Positions 35,313-46,445 of a stretch of 64,000 nucleotides of DNA are shown in pieces. Location: positions 496,001-560,000 of the forward strand of contig OX637629.1 of assembly GCA_951802195.1 (NCBI GenBank), in the 5' to 3' direction. Both the position numbers and the translations under genes were made by a program. Source of the stretch: Tausonia pullulans (lineage: Eukaryota > Basidiomycota > Tremellomycetes > Cystofilobasidiales > Mrakiaceae). The notes beneath the pieces were generated by a model that searched no databases, was not told the DNA's origin, and was given only the letters and a program-made list of their open reading frames with translations. Position 1 is the stretch's first letter. Each line of letters opens with the position of its first letter.

Positions 35313-36952
35313 CTAGATGACCCAGACCAGGCTCGCCCCGTCGTCTCCCGCACTGACAACGATCGCCTTGCCGTCCCCTGCGCTGCCAACGGCGAAGCCG
35401 TTGACGATGCCCCGATGCCCCTTGTGGGATGCAACGAGCGCTCCGTTCCGGACATCGAACGTCTGAAGCGTCGAGTCAACAGAACCTGTCGTGATGTAGT
35501 GACCCAAAGGTGCCGGGTGGAGGTGCAGCGACGTAATGGCCTGCGAGTGCTCGAGCGTCGCGCGAAGCCGGAGCGTGTTGACGTCCCAGACGCACGCCTT
35601 GCCATCTGTTCCGGCGCTGACAACGACACCGTTGCCGGCGATCTCGAGGAACTGGATGGCCTCGACCGAATCGCCCTCCTTGTGGCCCTGGAGGGCAGCC
35701 ATCGTCCTGCCGTTGACGAGGTTGACGACGCGTACGCCGCCGGCGCCTCCGCCAATGGCTGCGAGGCTCGACTGAGGGTGGACGGCAAGCGAGGTGATGC
35801 CGTCCTCGAGAGCAAAGCGCTCGTCGGTCGGCTTAAAGGAGAGGACGGGGGACGTCGACCGAGGGTCCCAAAGAATGAGCGACGAGTCGGATGAGGCGGA
35901 CAAAAGCCGCTTGCCGTCAGGCGTCCATGCGAGCGCTGTCACACTGTCGGTGTGGCCAACAAAGACCTGCATGGTGGAACCAGACGGAACTGGAGGGTGG
36001 GGGGAGTTAAAAACGCGGCCTTTCATCGTTTGCGCGCCAACGAGGAAGCAACTTACGCTGCCACATCCAGACGGTCGAGTCGTTCGAGCCGGCGGCAAGG
36101 ACATTTCCCTTTGGATGCCAAGCCATGCACTGAGAGTGGCAACGACAAAAGTACACATCAGTCTCTGTTGACGTGCTCTCCGCAAGAGACCTAGGACTTA
36201 CAGTGATCTCGTCGGGCCCCTGGAGACTCTGAATGAACTCCCACCGGTCCCAGTTCTCTTTGCCAACTCTCCGCCAGACGCGAACACGTCCGTCCATACC
36301 TCCGGTCGCCACCATCTCTCCGTCTGCGCCTGAAAGGTGAAGCGTGCGTGAAGATTGCAAGTAACAATGGTCAACTCCACTCTCCGATAGGCGGATCCGA
36401 GAGCAGAGGACCGTCACTCACTAAAGCCGACAGCGACAACCGAGTCCTCGTGGCCGCTGAGCTTAATGAGCTCGTCCCCCGTGTTCGTGTTAAAGAGGAA
36501 CGCAAGGTCGTCCTCTCCACCAGAGACAGCTAGCGGCGGGTTGGGGTGCATCGGGTGAAGCGCGACTTCGAAGACGGAGGAGCCCTCCTTGTGCAGGGCT
36601 GCAGACGAAAGCGTCAGCATCTTGCTTGTTCAACTGACCGGTCTGTGAACAGGTGCTCACTTGCCCAGACCTTAGAATTGTCCTCCGCGAACGAGCCCTC
36701 GTGCTCGGCCTCGCCGTCGTCGAGCGTCTGGTCATCCTCGTCGCCCTCGGGAACGTCCTCGTCCATCTCGTCCATGTCCATCTCGTTCTGCATCTTTTCG
36801 ATGTATTCGTCGAGGTCGTACTCCTCGAGGACGTCGTCCGCATCGAGGAGGCCCTCGTCGCCCTCGAGGCCGTCGTGGGCGGCCTCCTCGTGCTCTTCGC
36901 CCTCAGCATGGGTGTGGCCGTCGTGGGTCGGGTGGTTTGGGTCGTGCTCCAT
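35313..36952 (-). CDS. SQT1: WD40 protein, Sqt1/AAMP family
   Basis: An acidic WD40 propeller protein. In yeast, Sqt1 is the dedicated chaperone that binds nascent uL16 (Rpl10) for 60S assembly; AAMP is the animal relative. The start at 36952 gives MEHDPNHPTHDGHTHAEGE and then about 80 very acidic residues (LDADDVLEEYDLDEYIEK, DEDVPEGDEDDQTLDDGE), the hallmark of the family. WD repeats follow: SVFEVALHP...GGEDDLAFLFNTN, LSGHEDSVVAVGFS, ATGGMDGRVRVWRR, AWHPKGNVLAAGSNDST, VFVGHTDSVTALAWTPDG with LLSASSDSSLILWD, GVVVSAGTDGKACVWD, GHYITTGSVDSTLQTFD and, at the end, IVVSAGDDGASLVWVI. About 470 residues. It is divergent from another 60S biogenesis gene. Confidence 0.88.
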
Positions 36953-37583
36953 GGTGAGAGTGTTGGGTGGGTTGAAGGAGTCGAATTGAGGGTGAGTGGA
37001 GTGATGGTTGATGATGAAGCAGGGAGTTAGTCCAGGGCCAAATTTCGGGCCGCGGCGGTGGACAGGGAGGAATGGCAGACCACACGCACTTGTCCACACT
37101 CTCTCGCGCGTGATGAGTGATCTTCGCTCTTGGCCGCTTCGCTCTTTCGCTGAGTAAACAAGAAGGGAAAGCGCTTCGGTCGGCTTCCATCCTCAATCGA
37201 TTTTGTGAAGGGCGGAAGTGGAGGCGGTGGCATGAACGACGCCGACCTCTCTGATCCAAGCTTTATCATGATTCAAGCTTTATCATGCAAGCGCGCGCTT
37301 GCACAACGACAGCAGTCGAAGTGCAAGCGTGCGCGACCATCAGGCTTACCAAGCGTCTGAGAAGTATCGAGCTTACCTACAGCCGAGTCTTGCCACACAA
37401 GAATGAGACGGCACAGAGAGTGGCAGCAGCCCACCGGCGTTGGCCTGAACCAGGGCCATGCGCTCAGAGAAACAGACAAGCGGACGTCGCCTGTCAATTC
37501 AGGATAAGACCGTCGTCCTTCTCCCCAGCACCACGTCTCTCTCTCACTCATTTCGGTCCTCGTCTCGTCGACAAGCTTCCGAG
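36953..37583. promoter_or_regulatory. divergent promoter SQT1 / NSUN5 with palindrome
   Basis: 631 bp between the start codons of two genes that both serve the large ribosomal subunit. Near the middle are two 14-bp direct repeats (CAAGCTTTATCATG at 37257-37270 and 37274-37287). They overlap a perfect 18-bp palindrome at 37286-37303, and the octamer TGCAAGCG recurs at 37322. A regulatory role is inferred from position and symmetry only. Confidence 0.5.
37286..37303. repeat. perfect 18-bp palindrome
   Basis: TGCAAGCGCGCGCTTGCA equals its own reverse complement. The half-site TGCAAGCG recurs once more in direct orientation at 37322-37329. Confidence 0.9.
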
Positions 37584-40089
37584 ATGGATCTCTACTTCAA
37601 GGCCGCGTCCTTTGTTCGTCTCTGCTACCTCCATGATCTTTGATAGCGCATTCTCCACTTCGGCACCGACCGACCTTCCTATGTCCCCCTTAGATCGACG
37701 CCCTATCCCTTCAGAAGACATCGATCAAGTCGTACCTCTCCTCACTCAAGCTTCCGCCCGCTGAATCCAAGCGGCTCCTTGCGCTCGTCATCTCGACCCT
37801 CAAGTACAAACCTGTCCTCCTTCAGCTGCTCTCGCTCGTCCCGCTCACGCGCGAGGATAAGCGTATACTCTACAAGGACAGCAAGGACGGGAGTCTGGCG
37901 ATTGTGCTGGTGCATGACCTGATCTTTGCGGATAGAAAAGGGTGCGTGGCATTCTGCTTCAGGTGGTGGTATAGGGATCTCGTGCTGACAAGTCCGGCAT
38001 TCATGACGACGACGAACAGGATTCAGGCCGGTGCAGGCCCAATCAAGGACGCGGTCCTTCGGCACAAGACGAGACTCAACTCGGAGCTCGTCAAGCTCAA
38101 AATCAAGCGTGGTGTCACAAGCAACAAGGAGCTCCAGGTCGGAGGCGGCGTTGGAGGTTCGTGACAGGCTGTCGGTTTGTCCAAGACATGTCGCGGGTCG
38201 TTCACTGATATGCTTGTCGCACATCTTTCTGTGCGTCCACAGACCAGATCCCCCGCTATGCTCGGATTAATACGAACAAGATCGAGCCAGGCGCCATGGT
38301 TGCGGAACTTCAGACGCCGGCTGGCGGAGGATTCACGTTCCTCCCGTCTGCACCCTACCCCGAGACGCTCCCTCAGTCAGTCGACGGCACACTCGCTCGT
38401 TGAGGAGTTATCCACAGTCAGATGATAACGCTCTATCCATAGCAAAACCTTTCGCCTTGACGAGCACATCCCGAATCTTCTCGTCTTTCCTCTCTCTGCC
38501 AACGCCCAAATCACGAGCCATCCTGCGTGCGTGGTGGGCCCTGTGCTCTTTCTCTCCCCCATCCCCTAGCCTGTCTGACTCCCCTACTCCCGCACAGTTA
38601 CCTCGATGGCCGCCTCATCCTCCAAGATAAGGCGTCCTGTATGCCCGCCGTCGTCCTCCTCTCGCACCTCCTCCCCGCCGGCGACGCCTCCAACTACCCT
38701 CCTGGCGAAGTCATTGACGCGACCTCCGCCCCAGGGAACAAGACAACGCATCTCTCGGCGATTCTAGGCAACAAGGGCAAAGTTCACGCATTTGAGCTCA
38801 GTCCGGGCCGATGGATGACGCTGAGGAAGATGGTGGATAAGGCTGGGTGCGAAAACGTCGATTATGGCGTTGAGGGAGGGAGGAACTTTTTGGAGACGAG
38901 GCCGGAGGAGTGGGAGGGCGTGAGGTACCTCATGCTAGACCGTGAGTGGTACCCCTTTCTCCCTCTTTGTCGTGCGGTTCGCTTACTCCAATTCTACATT
39001 ATCCAGCGAGTTGTTCAGGAAGTGGCATCGTCAACCGTCTCGATTTTCTCACCGAGGACCGTAAGCCCCCTAACTGCCCAATTCGGACCCTTGTTCGACG
39101 CTGATACTTTTCTCCTCACGCAGCCGAGGAGGAGAACACGGACGCTAAGAAAGACCGGCTGGCGAACCTCGCGTCGTTCCAGATCAAGATGATACGGGTA
39201 AGTGACGCTCTCCCATCATCTGATTCAGATTGCCAGCTGATTTTCTCTTTCTCCCTCCTAGCACGCCATGCAATGTCCGTCTTCCTTAACATCTTCCCCC
39301 CCCCCACTTCCCTTCTCTTTTGACTTTCTCTCCTCTTTCTTCCCCTCTATATAGTCCCTTCAGCCCTCAAAATCGCCTACTCGACCTGCTCCGTCCACCC
39401 CGAGGAAGACGAGCTCGTCGTCCTCGCCGCACTCGATTCGCCCGAAGCCAAAGCCGGCGGCTGGCGGCTCTCCCCCCGATCCGAGGTCCTCCCTACTTGG
39501 CAGAGGCGCGGGAGGAAGGAGCTGATGGGGAGGAGGGGGATGTTGGGCGATAATGTGGTGTGTTGCGAACCGGGGACGGATAAGACGAACGTGAGTTCAA
39601 GGGGGCGAGGCGAGGGAGGACAGGAGGACTGACAGACTCAAACCCGCGACGCAATGCATACAGGGGTTCTTTGTCTCTTGTTTCCACCGGCCTGCCCCAC
39701 ACGGGCTGTCGTCAGGCGCCTCCGCCGCAGTGACGGCATCCAAGCAGCAGAAGAAGAAGCAGCTGGCTCTCGTTGCCGCCGCACCAGAGCCTGCTGCTCC
39801 TTTATCTGTAGCCTCTGCCGACGCTGCGCCTGCTGTGCTCTCCAAGAGCCAGAAAAAGAAGCAGGCCGCCAAGAAGCGCAAGCTAGCTGCTACTGTGGGT
39901 GACGACAATGGTGCAGACGAAGAGAAGCCGGATGGGGACACGGAGCAGCCGCAGCAATGGCCACAGGCAACATCAGCAGAAGGGAAGACTGTGGACCAGG
40001 GTCGGCCAGAGGGGGACGCAGGGGGAGGGCCCAAGAAGAAGAGGAAGAACAAGAACAAGGGGGTCGCTGCTGGTGATGAGGCAGAGTGA
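37584..40089 (+). CDS. RCM1: rRNA (cytosine-C5) methyltransferase NSUN5/Rcm1
   Basis: Predicted SAM-dependent m5C methyltransferase. Rcm1/NSUN5 modifies one cytosine of the 25S/28S rRNA in the nucleolus. N-terminal exons read MDLYFKAASF, then KSYLSSLKLPPAESKRLLAL. PIKDAVLRHKTRLNSELVK follows in the family N-domain. The catalytic core has motif I DATSAPGNKTTHLSAILG, then VHAFELSPGRWMTL. Motif IV LDPSCSGSGIVNRLDFLTED is split by an intron after the first base of the Pro codon. Motif VI is AYSTCSVHPEEDELV; both cysteines of this class are present. It continues GFFVSCFHRP. The C-terminus is a long low-complexity Ala/Lys tail with nuclear/nucleolar-type basic patches (KSQKKKQAAKKRKLA, GPKKKRKNKNKG). 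About 600 residues, at least seven introns. Confidence 0.9.
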
Positions 40090-40719
40090 AAATAAAAATG
40101 GCTGCGCGCTCATCATCGAGAAGGAGCTTGCCCTTGCATCTCCGCCATTGCCACGCGCGTCCTCTTGGAGTTTCGGCCTTTGCGAAAAACGTGACGATGC
40201 TTGCTCGGGTCTACTCTCTAGCTGGTGTGCGGAGAGAAAGAGAGAGAGTGAGGGAGGAAAAGAGACAGCGACACCCGTGTCAGGACTGGGGCCGCCGGGG
40301 TCTCCCGTTCCCCCGCCGACGCTCTCGCCTTTGTCGTTGTTTTCTCGCCTCGCTTACTCTCCTGGCTAGTGGGAGCCCGGCCACTTGGCTATCCATTGGC
40401 CGGGGTCGGAATTGACTGGGGCGGGAGTTGCCCTTCAGTGAGGGGCTGGGTAATGTCTACGAGACGGGTAGCATAACCCGAAGATTGGAGAAATGGATGA
40501 GCTGAGCGCCATTGGTGCCTATCTGACTGTCTCGTGTTATTCTGCCGCCGGTAACGACCGTCTGCTTTTGGCGGTCCGTGCTGGCGCTCTCGTGGTCGCC
40601 GAGCGTCATGGCGCAGGCGAGCGTTAGAGCCAGGGCGATCTCAACCACCAGCCCCTCCTCCCCTCCTCCCTCTCCCCTCCCATCCTCCTCTGCCCGTCCT
40701 TTCCTCCTTCTAGCCCATT
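40090..40719. promoter_or_regulatory. hexokinase upstream region
   Basis: A 630-bp gap between two plus-strand genes. The last 80 bases before the hexokinase start are almost pure C/T (about 40648-40712), consistent with a 5' leader. No gene is recognised. Confidence 0.5.
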
Positions 40720-43497
40720 ATGGCCCCCGTCTCCTCCTCCGCCGACTCGCTCCCGGAATGCGTCCGGCCCTTCCACTCGAGCTTTTATTGCAAGCCCGAC
40801 CATCTCCAGCGAATCCTCGACCTCTTCCTCACCGAGTTTGCCGAGGGTTCGTCCCTCTGTTGTCGCCATCGCTGCTGTCCCTTCTCTCAGTTGCTCTCAT
40901 CCTGATATCTTGAACGCGCCCTCTTGCCTCGCCCCTCTTGTCTCGCTCAGGTCTCGCCGAGTTCGGCAAGGACAGTACGTCCTCGCCCCGTCACCCTCCC
41001 CCCCCCCCCCCCCCCCCCCCCTTTCTCTCGCGCCCGCCCTTTTCCGTGGCCGCCCTAAGCTGACGTACCCTCGCTCGCCCTCCACCCTTTGTGTCTCCTC
41101 GCTCTCGCCCTGGCTCAGCCGCCATGATCCCTTCCTACATCACCGGCGTCCCGGACGGCAACGAGACTGGGTGCGTGCCTCCCTCCCTCCTCCTTTCCTT
41201 CCAGTCGTGCACGTCAACGCCTTGTCGTCACGCCAAGGGGAAGATTGGACTCTCTCTTTCTTATTCCTCTCCGTTCGTCTCGATCTAACGTCAAGACACT
41301 TGTCCCTCTCTTTCTCTCACCCTCTCATTTCCATCTTGACCGCATATATCGCGGCCGTCGTGAAACGACAGAACCTTCCTCGCCCTCGACCTCGGAGGAA
41401 CCAACCTGTGCGTTCTCTCCCCATCGGCCCTCTGAGCCTCGGCCGACTCGTCACCCTGCCTCTCGCTGGCGCGCGCGTGTTGGCCATTATAGGACATCAT
41501 CAGCATGGAGACTGACATGCTCTCTCTCTGCCCGCACCTGTGTAGTCGCGTCTGCGAGGTCAAGCTCCTCGGCAACCACAAGTTCACCATCAAGCAACAG
41601 AAGTACAAGGTCTCTGATGAGATCAAGAAGGGCCCGGCAATTGAACTCTTTGGTGAGTTCTCATCCTTCGAAGAACAGAAGACGAGCTGCTTGGAGGGAT
41701 GGTGGGATGGAGGGAGACTCGACGCTGCAGCGTCCTGTAATCGTCGCGGCTCCTGGAGAAGAAGAACGGAGCTCGTACCTGTCCCGATGCAGCCGAGAAA
41801 GCGTTCGCTCTTGTACATTGTTCTTGGAAGTGTCGCTGGACTTGCCCGCTCTCCGGTCTGCAGCTTTTGTTTTGGAACGGCCCCAGGTTACCCCATGGCT
41901 AAGTTCATCTGAGGACGAGGAAGCTGACGCGCTCGCAACCTCAACTTTCCCCAGACTACATCGCCGAGTCCGTCGATGCCTTCCTCACTGAGATCGGCAC
42001 CGAGGTCGACGCGGGGGACCTTCACCTCGGCTTCACTTTCTCGTGAGTAAGAGATCGATGCTCGACGCAACGTTGAGTTGTGCGTGAAAGCAGCGCGGCA
42101 GAAGGCGACTGGGCTGACGCGTCATCTATACTTGCCCCTGGCCTCGTCTCACCCGCTTTTCGCCTCCTCAGCTTCCCTGTCGAGCAGACCGCCATCGACT
42201 CTGGTAAGATCCTCACATGGACTAAGGGCTTCGCCGCGACAGGCGCCATCGGCAATGACGTCGTCAAGCTTCTCCAGGACTCGCTTGACCGCAAACACAT
42301 CCATGTCAAGTGCTCCGCGCTTGTCAACGACACCGTCGGCACCATGCTCTCAGCTTCGTATCAGCACGGTCCTGCCCTCGTTGGTGCCATCTTCGGCACA
42401 GGCACGAACGGCGCGTACCTCGAGGACGTCGCGAAGATCACGAAGCTCGGCGAGACATTCATCAAGACGCAGACAGAGAAAATTGGGTCCAAGATGATTG
42501 TTAACACCGAATGGGGAGCTCTTGACAACGCTGTGAGTGGGCGGTAGCGCGCGTCGTTCTTGCGGGGGAGGAGTTTGATTGTTGACGCGTCGCCGATCAC
42601 CACTAGCGCAAGGAGCTTCCTCTCACCCTCTTTGATGGCAAGCTCGACCGCGAGTCCATTAACCCGTACGCACTGCGTTTTATTTTATTTTGTGGATTGA
42701 GTGCGCCTTGTGCTCACACCTCCCGACCTCACAGCCACAAGCAGGCCTTTGAGAAGCTCGTCTCTGGCATGTGTAAGTACCCTCTCTCTCTCCACCTTTG
42801 CCACAAGCGCAGATACTTAATTGGCGGCCCCTCACAGACCTCGGCGAGATCACCCGCAACATTCTCCTCCACTTCATCGACCTCGGCGCCCTCTTCGGCG
42901 GCTGGTCCACCAAGCAGCTCAACTCACACTATGGCCTCGACACGGCCGTTATGTCGGCCATTGAGGCTGCCGCCGACCTCCCCGCCCAGTCCTCCTCCTC
43001 TTCCTCATCAGAGAAGACGTCAGGTGCTGCCCTGAAGAAGATCATCCACAAGGACCTCGGCGTCCAGCTCGACCGGATTTCAGACGACGACATCGCCATC
43101 GTCACGTGGGCCGTCCGGGCCGTCGGAACCCGTGCCGCCGCCATGAGCGCGACCGTCATCGCCGCGATCGTCAAGCAAACTGAGGGCAACAAGAAAACCT
43201 CAACCTCGGAAGACATCATCGACATTGGAATCGATGGGTCCGTCGCCGAGCTTTACCCGCACTTCCAGGAGCGCGTCCGCGAGGTACTTGTCACGCTGCT
43301 CGGTGAGAAGACGGCCAAGCGGATCCGGATCGGACTCGCTAAGGACGGATCTGGTGTCGGAGGTAGGTCTCGCACTTCAGTTGCTGTTAAGCTAGACGAA
43401 CGCTAACGCGCCTTGCTCTCTCCGTCGATGTCCAGCTGCTCTCGCCGCCCTGCAGGCAAAGAAAGACATCGAAATTGCCTCGGCCCCTTCCAAGTGA
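40720..43497 (+). CDS. hexokinase
   Basis: A cytosolic sugar kinase that phosphorylates glucose and fructose with ATP. Start MAPVSSSADSLPECVRPFHS. The small-domain phosphate loop LALDLGGTNL-RVCEV spans an intron. Sugar-binding and catalytic segments are LHLGFTFSFPVEQTAID with ILTWTKGF, then CSALVNDTVGTMLSASY (catalytic Asp in NDTVG) and AIFGTGTNGAYLE. MIVNTEWGALDN and the large-domain helix SGMYLGEITRNILLHFID follow. The adenosine region is IGIDGSVAELYPHFQER, ending AKDGSGVGAALAALQAKK. About 490 residues, the standard length for a fungal hexokinase. A short Ser run (SSSSSSSEKTSG) sits in a surface loop. About ten introns; one early intron holds a C24 run. Whether it is a hexokinase or glucokinase isoform in substrate range cannot be decided here. 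Confidence 0.95.
40998..41021 (+). repeat. C24 homopolymer in hexokinase intron
   Basis: The run lies in the donor-proximal half of an intron that starts GTACGT near 40975 and ends GGCTCAG near 41120. The branch-like CTGAC is well downstream of the run. Confidence 0.9.
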
Positions 43498-43664
43498 TTG
43501 TAATCAGGTCTCAAAATTCACGCCCTCCTTTTTCCTTCCATTCCCCATCACCTCGCGCCTCTCATGCTTTTTTTCCCGCTGCTTGATCAGGGTATCTCAT
43601 GAATGATACGAAAACGGTCATCCTGCCTTCTGCATGTTTTCTCCGTTACATGCAGTCGAACGCA

Positions 43665-46006
43665 TCAGTACTTGCGCCAAATCCCCCGTCGATGTTCTTC
43701 CTCCCTGTACTCCATCATCAGATGGACCGCCGCGTACGCGCCTGCAGAGCTCCCCACGGCGACGAGGACGCCTGCGCGTGTGCGAGGACGGGCGACCAGT
43801 CAGCTCAGCTCAGCCCAGTCGCAAGCAAGCCAGCCGTTTGCAAGGACGAAGAGTCCGCTTCCACTCACCATGCCAGCTCCCCCATATCCCCCTCAGCACG
43901 CTCCACATGCCTTCGACACCAATCACGAACCCGACCAGATTGACGCTCGTCATCCCAAGCACATTTCCCAACCCCCCTAGAGCCACCGCATGGCGATACC
44001 AACGCTTACCGCCGTACTTCTCCCTTGGGAAGAGGTGCGAGGCGATGACCTCGGGGAGGACGACAAGGGAGACGAGCCATCCCCAGGTGAGGAGCGTGAA
44101 AGAGAGGTCGTGCCAGAGGGCGACAAAGGTGAAGACAACGAGGGTGGAGAGGAGGGGTCGCTTGGCGCCGCCTAGAGGGACGTAGATGTAGCTTCGGCGC
44201 CCGCGAATCGTCGAAGTCAGAACAGAGCGAGCGAGAAGGAAGAGTACGCGGGGGAGAAGGGGGGGGGGGGGGGGGGGGGTTGAAGGCTCGGGGCTCGTAC
44301 CGAATGAGCCAGAGGTTGTACGACCGGTGCCAAGCCCGCCAGAAGCCATGGCACGAGTAGTTGTTGGCCATGCAACGGACCATATTCTCCGGAGGGTCAA
44401 TGCCGTCAATGAGGGACCAAAGGCGGAAGAACCGCCAAGGGAGGAGGAGCTGTTTCGTTCGAAGACGTCAACGAACCATTTCGCACACAGACAAGGGAAG
44501 AGAGGTGCAAACCTTGAGCCAGACGATGATGAGGTTCCAGAAACCGACGGTCAGGAGCTCGCCAGGGCCAAGGTCGCGAAGTGCCACCTTGACGTCCTTA
44601 AGGGCCACGACGTAGATGAACTGGAGAAGGACCTCCATTGTGAGAAGCGAGAAGAGGAACCGGAAGCTATAGCTAACGAGCGCCTTGCGCGAGATCGAGG
44701 TCGGACGCAAAATCTGGGGAAAAGACAGACGATACATGGAGTCAAGAGAAGGATGAAACATTTTTTCAAGGGCGACGGACCTGGTGGTGGAAGTTGTTGA
44801 AGGAGAGAATCGGCCCCGCGACGTAGAGTGGGGCGTACAGAACATAAGCGACATAAGCTGTGAAGGACTCATACGTCCGGAGAGGGTGCGACATCACGGC
44901 CCTCTGACGCTCCGTGTCGGGTGAGGGAGGGATGGCCTGGAGACGATGAAGACAGAGTCAGTCGTAAACGGAAACCTACGCCAGAGATCAGAGACTGGCC
45001 TGCGCCATGTTAATGGAAGAGTGAGAAGCCTTGAACTCGAGAACAGCCCAGTGGTGGTCAATTCCGTAGGAGATGAGACGGAGGGCGGTGATGTTGAAGC
45101 TGATGTACCATCGAGGAATCATGCCCCCGTGCTCGTCCTGGGTGCAGCATATGAGGAGTTAGATACCCTTATTGAATTATCTGGGAGGGTAAGCAACATA
45201 CAAGCACACTCAGGCTGTCATGCAGTGCTCCAAAGCGGCCGCCCGACATATAGTCCACGACGAGAAGGACAACTGAGTTGTATACCCAGATAGCACACGC
45301 CCCCCAACGCGTGCCCGCCGTATAATTGGAGACGCAAAAGTTGCCGTAGAGGAGAACGAGGATCTTGAGCACACTAAACCCATGAAGGACTGAGAGTGAA
45401 AGGACGGCGAAGAGGGCGAGGAAGAGGATCCGAGGGATCGGGAGCCGCCCGAGGACAAGGTGCGCCGTTGCCCAAGCTATGAGCGCCCCAAGGTTCCCGC
45501 GGAAGGTCGAGTACTGGGCGTCGGAGACGTCCTATTGGGGGAGGAGAGTGAGGCGAAGTGAGAAGATGGCGAAGAGGCGTTCACGACTGACCGCCTGGAC
45601 GCGCGACTCGTCAGGGACAAGCGCGAGGACACACCATCAGACGGTCGCCTATCCAGCCTCGTCGGAGTCGATGCGCATAGAGGTCAAAGTTCGGGTGGCC
45701 TATCGAGCGCGAATGTTAGATATCTAGCTCATGCATGACCATTCATGCCAGAGAGCTTCTCCTTCACTCACCCGGTCCGAGGCTTAGCCCGCAGAAGACG
45801 AGCGCGCCGATGCCCGTGAGCGCAGCAGCTTCGTACAAGCGGAACTCGAGCGTCCTCCATCTGCTCGGCTTGGTCTGATGGTCCATGAAGGACGTGGGTC
45901 CCTGGGACGACGTTGGCGTCATCACGGTGAGCGATGCCAGCGAGATCGGCGCCGCCCGGGCCGAGGAGAGGTTGAGCGGCGGAAGCATGGGCGCCGGGAG
46001 CGTCAT
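43665..46006 (-). CDS. GUP1: Gup1-type membrane-bound O-acyltransferase
   Basis: A polytopic ER membrane protein of the MBOAT superfamily. Gup1 remodels GPI-anchor lipid in yeast and affects membrane organisation. The cytosolic N-terminus [18 protein letters not shown] leads to [18 protein letters not shown], the first membrane span. Middle exons hold several hydrophobic segments. The signature [15 protein letters not shown] and [14 protein letters not shown] is followed, across an intron with a C21 run, by [15 protein letters not shown]. Then comes [20 protein letters not shown] with the catalytic His of the family. Further spans are [20 protein letters not shown] and [19 protein letters not shown]. 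The last exon ends [15 protein letters not shown], the typical Gup1 tail, so the C-terminus is complete. Around eight introns. It is divergent from the PITH gene. Confidence 0.9.
44259..44279 (-). repeat. C21 homopolymer (sense strand) in GUP1 intron
   Basis: 21 G on the plus strand is C21 on the coding strand. It lies in the donor-proximal half of the intron between the LWLIRY and YIYVPLGG exons. Confidence 0.92.
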
Positions 46007-46445
46007 GGGATGGGCGCTCTCGGCCGAGGAGGATGAGGAACCGGGAAGGAGGGGGCGAGAGTAGGCAAGCAGGGTGGTCGTCGTATGGACGGGGTCAGCG
46101 CGTCCCTCGGCTCGTCCAACGCGTCGCTCGAGATCGCTAATAGCTCACTGGCGCATGTGCCTCCTTCTCGACCGCAACGTCCCTCGACGATAGACTGCCT
46201 TGAGCGCTGTACGAAAGAATCTCAGGAGGGCTTTAAAGTCTCTAGGTTTGGTCTCGAAGGGAAGTGATGAGCGCATGCATCCGCGCGAAGACGGTAGACG
46301 CCGCCTCGAACAGGTGTAGTCGAGGATAGCTCACGACGGACGAGGCCGGCCCAGTCTTTCCTTTAACGGCCACCGTTTATCTTGCTTTTACCTCATCTTC
46401 GTACCTTTCCTCATTCGCACCCCATCTTCTTTGAGACCTCGCAAT
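46007..46445. promoter_or_regulatory. divergent promoter GUP1 / PITH gene
   Basis: 439 bp between two divergent start codons. The right end is C/T-rich, as in other leaders here. No RNA gene is seen. Confidence 0.5.
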
